Shown: positions 7,424-15,400 of the stretch, piece after piece
Layout of the letters: each line of letters starts with the position of its first letter
How positions within the stretch are numbered: the first letter of the stretch is position 1
Assembly: GCA_025458735.1 (NCBI GenBank)
Contig: JALORV010000001.1
Coordinates: forward strand, 1-22,485
DNA: 22,485 bases
DNA from: Burkholderiaceae bacterium
GTDB lineage: Bacteria; Pseudomonadota; Gammaproteobacteria; Burkholderiales; Burkholderiaceae
Direction of reading: 5' to 3'
The notes under the pieces: generated by a model
Told to the model about the DNA's origin: nothing
What the model saw: the letters and a program-made list of their open reading frames with translations, nothing else
Databases searched by the model: none
Program-made: the position numbers and the translations under genes

Positions 7424-8908
7424 TCAGCCTGGCCAGCCACCCACCATGGCTTCTGGCCTCACCCAGGCATCGAAGTCGGCCGCACTCACCGCCCCCGAGG
7501 ACATCGCCGCCTCGCGCAGCGTCCATCCGTTGAGCTGTGCCGCCTTGGCGATCTCGGCGGCACGGTCATAGCCGATGTGCACTGCCAGCGCGGTGACCAG
7601 CATCAGCGAGCGTTGGAGGAGTTCGGCCGTCCGCAGAGTGTCGACCTCGATGCCCTCGACGCAGTGCGCCGAGAAGCTCTCCATCGCGTCGCCCAGGAGC
7701 GACAGGCTGTCGAGCACGTCGCAGGCGATCAGCGGCTTGTAGACATTGAGCTCGAAATGCCCCTGGCTGGCCGCGATGCCGATGGCGACATCGTGCCCCA
7801 TCACCTGCGCGCAGACCATCGTCAACGCCTCGACCTGGGTTGGGTTGACCTTGCCCGGCATGATCGAGCTGCCCGGCTCGTTGGCCGGCAATCGCAGTTC
7901 ACCGATGCCGGCGCGCGGGCCGCTGCCCATCAGGCGGATATCCCCCGCGATCTTCGTCAGCGCCACACACAGCGTGCGCAGCGCCCCGTGCAGGCTGACC
8001 AGCGCCTCGTGTCCCGCCATGGCGGCGAACAGGTTCGGCGCCACGAAGAAGGGCTCGCCGAGCCGCGCGGCGAGTGCCTTCGCGACCCGCTGGCCGAATT
8101 CTGGGTGGGTGTTCATCCCGGTGCCGACGGCAGTGCCGCCGATCGCCAGTGCATGCACGGCGGGCAGCGTGCCGCGAAGCGCCGCCTCGGCCGTCGTCAG
8201 CTGCGCCGCATAGCCACCGAACTCCTGCCCGAGCGTGAGCGGGGTGGCATCCTGCAGATGGGTGCGGCCGATCTTGATGACGCCGGCAAACTCCGCCGCC
8301 TTGCGCCGCAGCGCCGATCGCAGCCGGCCGAGTGCGGCCAACAGCGGACGCGTCTGCAGCACGACCGCCACGTGCATGGCCGTCGGAAACACGTCGTTCG
8401 ACGACTGGCCCCGGTTCACGTCATCGTTTGGATGCACCTTGCGCTGCGCGCCAAGGCCGCCGCCCAGTGCCAGCGAGGCGAGGTTCGCAACCACCTCGTT
8501 CACGTTCATGTGGGTCTGTGTACCGGAGCCGGTCTGCCAGACCGACAACGGAAAGTGGGTGTCGTATTCCCCCGCGGCCACGCGCGCTGCCGCTGCCGCA
8601 ATAGCCGACGCCTTGTCCGGGCCCAGAAGCGCCAGTTCCAGGTGCACCTCGGCAGCCGCACGCTTGATTTCGGCCAGCGCATGGACGATCGCCAGCGGCA
8701 TGCGCCGCGTGCCAATGGCAAACATGTGCCGACTGCGCTCGGTCTGTGCGCCCCACAGCGCGTCCGCCGGCACCTCGATCGGTCCGAAACTGTCGACCTC
8801 GACGCGGGTCCGGCGGCCGCTGATGTCGCATCCCGGCGGGCCGTCCCCGGAACGACGGCTGCAGATGTCCAGCGCCGCGCCTGGATCTTCCTCGCCTGCC
8901 ACGGACAT
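7424..8908 (-). CDS. fumC: Class II fumarate hydratase (fumarase C)
   Basis: Converts fumarate and water to malate in the citric acid cycle, as an iron-independent homotetramer in the cytoplasm. Conserved blocks: DSFGPIEVPADALWGAQTER near the N-terminus, WQTGSGTQTHMNVNEVVAN, HPNDDVNRGQSSNDVFPTAM, GRTHLQDATPLTLGQE at about 210-225, and the superfamily signature GSSIMPGKVNP at about 343-353 with the catalytic loop serine. The family is usually 460-465 residues. The first in-frame ATG upstream of the homologous part (8908) gives 494, with about 33 extra residues, and no convincing ribosome binding site precedes it, so the N-terminus is uncertain. The gene converges on sdhB with 100 bp between stops; the two enzymes act in consecutive steps of the cycle. 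Confidence 0.93.
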   Translation of the reverse strand: MSVAGEEDPGAALDICSRRSGDGPPGCDISGRRTRVEVDSFGPIEVPADALWGAQTERSRHMFAIGTRRMPLAIVHALAEIKRAAAEVHLELALLGPDKASAIAAAAARVAAGEYDTHFPLSVWQTGSGTQTHMNVNEVVANLASLALGGGLGAQRKVHPNDDVNRGQSSNDVFPTAMHVAVVLQTRPLLAALGRLRSALRRKAAEFAGVIKIGRTHLQDATPLTLGQEFGGYAAQLTTAEAALRGTLPAVHALAIGGTAVGTGMNTHPEFGQRVAKALAARLGEPFFVAPNLFAAMAGHEALVSLHGALRTLCVALTKIAGDIRLMGSGPRAGIGELRLPANEPGSSIMPGKVNPTQVEALTMVCAQVMGHDVAIGIAASQGHFELNVYKPLIACDVLDSLSLLGDAMESFSAHCVEGIEVDTLRTAELLQRSLMLVTALAVHIGYDRAAEIAKAAQLNGWTLREAAMSSGAVSAADFDAWVRPEAMVGGWPG

Positions 8909-9129
8909 GTTGTCGTCCGCCGCCTCGTCCAGCCCCGGATGCAGCGACGCGGCAGCGCCCAGCCCGGGCGCGCCGACAGTGGCCGTCTGCGGCCTACTGG
9001 CGCAGGGTGACTTGCCCACCGATCTCTCCGCCGGGGTGTGCGGCGGCGTGAATCCAGGTCCGCACGGGGTTGCTCGGGTTCAGACTCATCTCGGCACTGT
9101 CGCTCGCAGCCCCGGTGACGGGCCGAACT
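8909..9129. other. Region upstream of fumC
   Basis: Probable promoter region of fumC on the - strand. The fumC frame stays open to 9019 here. No other gene or clear regulatory motif was recognised. Confidence 0.4.
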
Positions 9130-9261
9130 TTACTGGCGCCCGACAGGCGCGCCGAAAAGGGCGATCGGGCCGGCCGCAGGCGGCGACACGCTGCGGGCTT
9201 CCAGCAACAGCACGGACACCACCGGCCACGGGGTGGCCATGAGGAGGCGTATGGGGTTCAT
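9130..9261 (-). CDS. Possible small protein (43 residues)
   Basis: A short frame starting MNPIRLLMATPWPVVSVLLL and ending GAPVGRQ. The only strong support is a good ribosome binding site (AAGGAAGG, 4 bp before the ATG) and a hydrophobic first half that could be a membrane or export segment. It lies between the glucan synthase and fumC genes on the same strand. No family was recognised and codon bias alone does not prove it is coding. Confidence 0.3.
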   Translation of the reverse strand: MNPIRLLMATPWPVVSVLLLEARSVSPPAAGPIALFGAPVGRQ

Positions 9262-9423
9262 GGGCCTTCCTTGTCCGCGGGCTACGAGCGGGCGGGATGC
9301 GACGCTGCCTGACAGTGCGCGCGACGGCGTCCCGCGTCCGTGCGCTGGCGAACACTGGCCCCGGATGCATCGTGCAAGTACAGGCGCTGGCACCTCATCG
9401 GCCTGACGCCCTGCCTGCCGGCG

Positions 9424-12400
9424 TTACAGACCCACGCGCACCGCATGTTCCCGGCCGTCGTCCACCAGCGGAATGCCGCCGCCCGGCTGCAGTTCGCCGT
9501 CCACGGTGACCGAGGGAGCCGCACCGCCGGCACTGTCGATGTCGATGCGATAGGTGGTTTCGCGGAAGCGGTAGTCGACGTGGTAGCCCGTCCACTCGAC
9601 CGGCAGGCACGGGCGGATCAGCAGCCGCGCGCCATCGTCGTCGACCCGCAGCGTCAGGCCGAGCAACGATTCGACGACCAGCCGGTACATCCAGCCCGCC
9701 GAGCCGGTGTACCAGGTCCAGCCGCCGCGCCCCACGTGCGGCGCCACGCTGTAGACATCGGCAGCGACGACGTAGGGCTCGACCTTGTAGACCGCCACTG
9801 AGTCGGCGCTGCGGCCATGGTGCAACGGATTGATCAGATTCATCACCTGCCAGGCATGCGCTGCGTCGCCGAGCGCGGCAAAGGCCATCGCCGCCCATAC
9901 CGCGCTGTGGGTGTACTGCCCGCCGTTCTCGCGCACACCGGGCACGTAGCCGGCGATGTAGCCCGGGTTGGGCCCGCGGCGATCGAACGGTGGGTCGAGC
10001 AGCCGCACCAGGCCGGCCTCATCGCGCACGAGGTGCGCAGCCACCGCGTCCATCGCGCGGCGAGCCCGCTCCTCGCTGCCGACGCCCGACAGCACCGCCC
10101 AGCTCTGGGCGATCGCGTCGATGCGGCACTCGGCACTGTCGGTCGACCCGAGCGGAGTGCCGTCGTCGAAGTAGGCGCGGCGATACCAGCTGCCGTCCCA
10201 GCCGGTCTGCTCGAGGCGCCTCGCGAGGCCGACGCGCTCGTCGTCGCAGCGCTGCGCGAACGCCTCGTCGCTCCACCGCCGCGCCAGCGGCGCGAACTCG
10301 CGCAGCACCTCGCAGAGGAAGAAGCCGAGCCAGACGCTCTCGCCCCGACCCTGCGAGCCCACGCGGTTCATGCCGTCGTTCCAGTCGCCGGCGCCCATCA
10401 ACGGCAGGCCGTGGGCGCCATAGCGCAGGCCGTGCTGCACCGATCGCCGGGCGTGCTCGTAGAGGCTGGCGGTCTCGGTCGCGCGACCCGGCATGTCGTA
10501 CCACGACTCGTCGTGCGCTGCCACCGCAGGGCCGTCGAGGAAGCCCGCTTCCTCGCCGAGCACGCCCGTGTCGTTCGTCGCCTGCACGTAGCGGGCGAGG
10601 GCCAGCGGCAGCCAAAGGTAGTCGTCGGAGATGTGCGTGCGCACGCCGCGCCCGGCCGGCGGATGCCACCAGTGCTGCACGTCGCCTTCGGGGAACTGCC
10701 GGCCGGCGCACACCAGCAGGTGCTCGCGCAGCAGGCGCGGGCGGGTATGGACGAGGGCCATCGCGTCCTGCAGCTGGTCCCGGAAGCCGTAAGCACCGCC
10801 GGACTGGTAGTAGCCGCTGCGCGCCCACATCCGGCAGGCGATGGTCTGGTACATCAGCCAGCCGTTGGCCAACAGGTCCAGCGTCGGTTCGGGCGTCCTC
10901 ACCTGCACGGCGCCGAGTGCGTGGCGCCAGTGCGCATGCACCGCGGCGAGGGTCGCCCGCGCGGCGGCGCTGCCGCGGTGGCGCTGCACCAGCTTGCCGG
11001 CCTCGTCCGCACTGCGGCCCATGCCGAGGCGGAAGACGATTTCGCGCGACTGCCCCGGCGCGAGCTCGATCACCGCCTGGATCGCACCGCAAGGGTCGAG
11101 CGCGGCGCCGGTGCGGCCCGAGAGGCCAGCGCGCAGCATCGCGGCCGGGCGCTGGAGCGACCCGTTGCGGCCGACGAATTCGTCGCGGTCCGCCGTCACC
11201 GAGCCGGTGATACGGTCGGCGGGGTCGACGTCGAAGAACGCGATCCAGTCGCCGAAGTCGTTGCTGTAGCGGTTGCGGGCGTAGAGCGCGCCGTTGTCGG
11301 ACGCGATCTCGGTGTGCACGTGCGGCGCGTTCTTTTCAGCCAAGTCGCCGAGCACCCATTCGACGTACCCGGTGGCGGACAGGCGACGGCGGCGCGGGCT
11401 GTCGTTGCGCAGCACCAGGCGCGAGAACTTCACCGCATCGTCGAGCGCAACGAAGACCGTCAGCTCGCTGTGCACCGCCGCCTCGTCGTGCTCGAACACG
11501 CTGTAGCCGAAGCCGTGGCGGACGCGATACGGCGACCCGGCCTCCTCGTCGTCTGCGTCGCGCGGGCCGCCCGAGGCCGGGCGCGAGGTCGGCGACCAGA
11601 TCTGGCCGCTGTCCTCGTCGCGCAGGAAGATGGCCTCGCCGCCGGTGTCGGACACCGGGTCGTTGTGCCAGGGCGTGAGCCGCAGCTCATGGGCGTTCTC
11701 GCACCAGGTGTAGGCGCTGCCGGCCTCCGACACGACCGTGCCGAAGCGCGGATTGGCGATGACGTTGACCCACGGCGCGGGCGGTCGACGCACGCCGTCG
11801 GTGGAGATCACGTATTCGCGCCCGTCGGGCGTGAAGCCGCCGAAGCCGTTGAAGAGCATCAGCGCACGAGTGTCCTCGGGCGGTGGCGTCGCCACGCCGG
11901 GCTCTGGGGGGTGCGTGGTCTTGAGGGTCGGCGGCCGGCGCTCGGCCATCCGCTTCGCCGCCACCTGCTGCGCGAGCGTGCCGAGTCGGTCGCTGACGGT
12001 CGCCCGAGCCACCGCCTGCAGCAGCACGCGATCCTCGCCGGCGATGTGCTCGGCGTGACGGACGAAGATGCCGCCAGGGCGGTCGATCACGTGCGACTCG
12101 ATGCTGCTCGAGATAAGGCCGAGGATCTGCTCCTGCAGCCGCTGGCGATAGACGTCGCGCTCCTCGTTCCAGATCACCAGATCGACGACCAGGCCCTTGA
12201 GCCGCCACCAGGCATGCGCCTGCACCATCTGCCGCACGAGGTCGATGCTGGCTGCATCGCTGATTTGCAGCAGCACGATCGGCAGATCGCCCGAGATCGC
12301 ATAGCCCCACAGCCCCGACTGCCCGCGCCGGTTGCGCAGCAACACGCCAGCATCGGCGCGCAGCGTCGGCTGCGAGTAGACGACGGTGTTGGCCAGGCGT

Positions 12401-15400
12401 GCATAGGTCTGCGCATCGGCCTCGCTCGCGTTGAGCTGGCGCAGGATCACCTGACTGTGGGTCCAGGCGAGCTCGAACACCCGGTCCGCCAGGCGCCGGT
12501 CCATCATCTTGTGGGCCAGCGCCAGGCAGGTCTCGCGGCTGTCGGCTGCGCCGTAGACGATGTCGACGAGCGCAGTCTGCTCGGGCTCCAGCGTGATCAC
12601 CCGCCGGGTCGCCGCCACCGGATCAAGCACCGATCCCGCCGTGCCGGAGAGGGGCGCTGCGTCGCGCATCGCCGCCGGCGCATGCAGCCCGCGACCGCGG
12701 CCGATGAAGCGCGCGCGGTCGGTCTCGTGTGACACCGGCCCGCCCGCCGCGCCGTGCACCGCGACGAGGTGGAACATCCACGGCGATCGCTCCTCGGCCG
12801 AGCGCGGGCGGCGCGTGGCGAGGATCAGCGGCGGCTGCTCCAGCAGCTCGGTTTGCACGAACAGCTTGCTGAACGCCGGGTGCGCGGCGTCGGCCGCCGC
12901 TGGCGCGATCACGATCTCGGCATAGGTGGTCAGCTCGATGGTTCGGCGCGAGCGGCTGCGGTTCGTCAGCCGCAGCCGCCGCAGCTCGATGTCGTCCTCC
13001 GGCGAGACCACCACTTCGGTGTAGGCGTCGATGCCCTGGTCACGGCGGCGGAACTCGGCGCGGCCCTCGCTGAACACCGCCTCGAATTTGTCCGGCCGCC
13101 GCTGCGTTGGCTGCGGCGTGGTTGACCAGACTGTGCCCGTCTCGGTGTCGCGCAGGTAGCAGTAGCTGCCCCAGGCGTCGGTGGTGCCGTCCTCGCGCCA
13201 GCGCGTGACGGCGACGTCCTTCCAGCGGCTGTAGCCGGCGCCGCTGTTGGTGAGCATCACGTGGTAGCGGCCGTTGGACAGCAGCTGCACCTCGGGCGAC
13301 GCGGTGTCGGGTGTCGCGATCACGCGCAGCGGCGTCTCGGTGCTCGGCTGGCCGCTGCGGAAGTCGACGCGTTCGGCCATCTCCGGGTGGAACGGTACCG
13401 CGCGCGGCACGCGCTCCTGCAGCAGCAGCAGCGTCGCCTGCAGCGCGGGGTCGGACTCGAAGCGTCGCTGCATCGGTCGGTCGAGCAGCAGGTAGGCCAG
13501 CGCCAGCAGACCCATGCCCTGGTGGTGCGCCATGTACGAGCGCACGACCGCGCTCTTCTCGCCGCGTGGCAGCCGCGAAGGCGTGTAGTCGATCGCCTCG
13601 TGGTAGCCGAAGGTGCCTGCCAGGCCCTCGTCGGCAAGGCGCTTCAGGTTCAGCACCGCGGCGTTCGGGTCGACCATCAGCGCCATCATCGTCGCGTAGG
13701 GTGCGACGACGAGGTCCGCGGCCAGCCCGCGCTTGAGCCCCAGCCCCGGCACGCCGAACGCGCGGTACTGATAGTTGAGCTGCGCGTCGGTGGCGTTGTA
13801 GCCGGACTCGGAGATGCCCCAGGGCACGCTGCGCTGGCGGCCGTAGCGCACCTGCCGCTCGACCGCGCCGCGCATCGTCTCATCGAGCAGCGTGTTCTCG
13901 TAGCTCGGCATGACGAGCATCGGCATCAGGTACTCGAACATCGAGCCGCTCCATGACAGCAGTACCGTCTTGCGGTCGAGCGTTGCGAGCTGGCGGCCGA
14001 GTGCGAACCAGCTCGCCTGCGGGATCTTGCCGGTGGCAATGGCGACGAAGCTCGCGAGCCGTACTTCGGAAGCGAGCAGGTCGTAGTGGCCGGCGTCGAG
14101 GCGCCGGTCGTCGACGTTGTAGCCGATCGCGAGCAGGTCGCGCGCCGGGTCGTACAGGAAGCCGAAGTCCATCTCGGCCATCGAGCCGATGCGCTCGGAG
14201 AGCTGCAGCAATCGCTCGCGCTGCGCGGCGAGCGCGGACTCGTTCCACTGGCCGGGACTCGTCCCAGCGGGCGGCGACCAAAGCGCACTTGCCTCGGCGG
14301 CGGCGGCCTCGCACTGGCGCCTCAGCGCGTGCGCCCAGCGCTGCGCCTCGGCTTGGGCGAGCGGCACGTCAGGCGGCACGTCAAGCGGCACGTCAAGCGG
14401 CACGTCCGTGGCGGGCACTGGCCGCGGCAAGGCGGCGAGCAGGTCGTCGGCATGCTGCGACAGCGCCTGCCATGCGGCACGCAGCTCGTCTGGCGAGCGC
14501 AGCGTGGCGGCGCGTGTGTCGGCGAGCAGCGCGGCGAAGCGCTCCACGGGCATCGCGTCGTCGTCGCTGCGCATGGCCTGCTGCAGCAGTCGAAGCGTGT
14601 CGTCGAGACCGCCGAACAGCAGGTCGTTGTGCGGATGCGCGTCGGCAAGGCCCTTGAGGCCGGCGCGCAGCGTCAGCAGGTGGCCAGCGAGGTTGCCGCT
14701 GTCCACCGACGAGACATACGCCGGGCGCAGCGGCTGCAGCGTCTGCGTGTCGTACCAGTTGAACCAGTGGCCGCGGTGGCGCTCCATCCTCCCCATCGCG
14801 TCCAGCGTCGCGGCGGTGCGTTCGATCAGCTCGGTCGTGGTCAGGTAGCCGAAGTCGCGCGCCGTGAGCGTGGCCAGCAGCGACAGGCCGATGTTGGTCG
14901 GCGAAGTGCGGTGGGCGACGCGCGCGACCGGATGCTCCTGCACGTTGTCTGGCGGCAGGTGGTGATCGGCGGGTCCGACGAAGGTCTCAAAGAACGCCCA
15001 TGTGCGGCGCGCCAGCAGGCGCAGCTGCAGCGCCTGGGCGTCGCTGATCGTCGACTGGCGTCGAGCGAGCGGCTGGTTCAGCCACCAGATGATGGCGGGC
15101 GCCCCAGCCCACAGCAGCAGCACTGGCAGCGCGGCGACCAGCGCCTGCGGCCGCTCGACCGAGAGGCCGGCGAACGCGATCAGCGCCATCGCCGGCGCGA
15201 CGGCCATGCGCCGGTAGGTCGCTGCGAGATCGCCGACCACCGTCGCTGGCCGCCTCACCGACGCCTCGGCAGAGGTCTGCCACTCGAGCAGCCCGCAGTG
15301 GGACACATGCAGGCGCCACAGCGTGCGAAAGATTGCGTCGAGGCTGAACCGGGCCTCGTAGGGCAGCACTGCCAGCGCCACCAGCGCCTGCGCGGCCTGC

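Noticed and set aside
9817..12732. Long + strand open frame (971 codons) and similar frames at 14086-15792 and 15856-18294
   Set aside because: They are antisense to the glucan synthase gene, Arg/His/Ala-rich with no family features, and are the expected by-product of high GC content in the third codon position.
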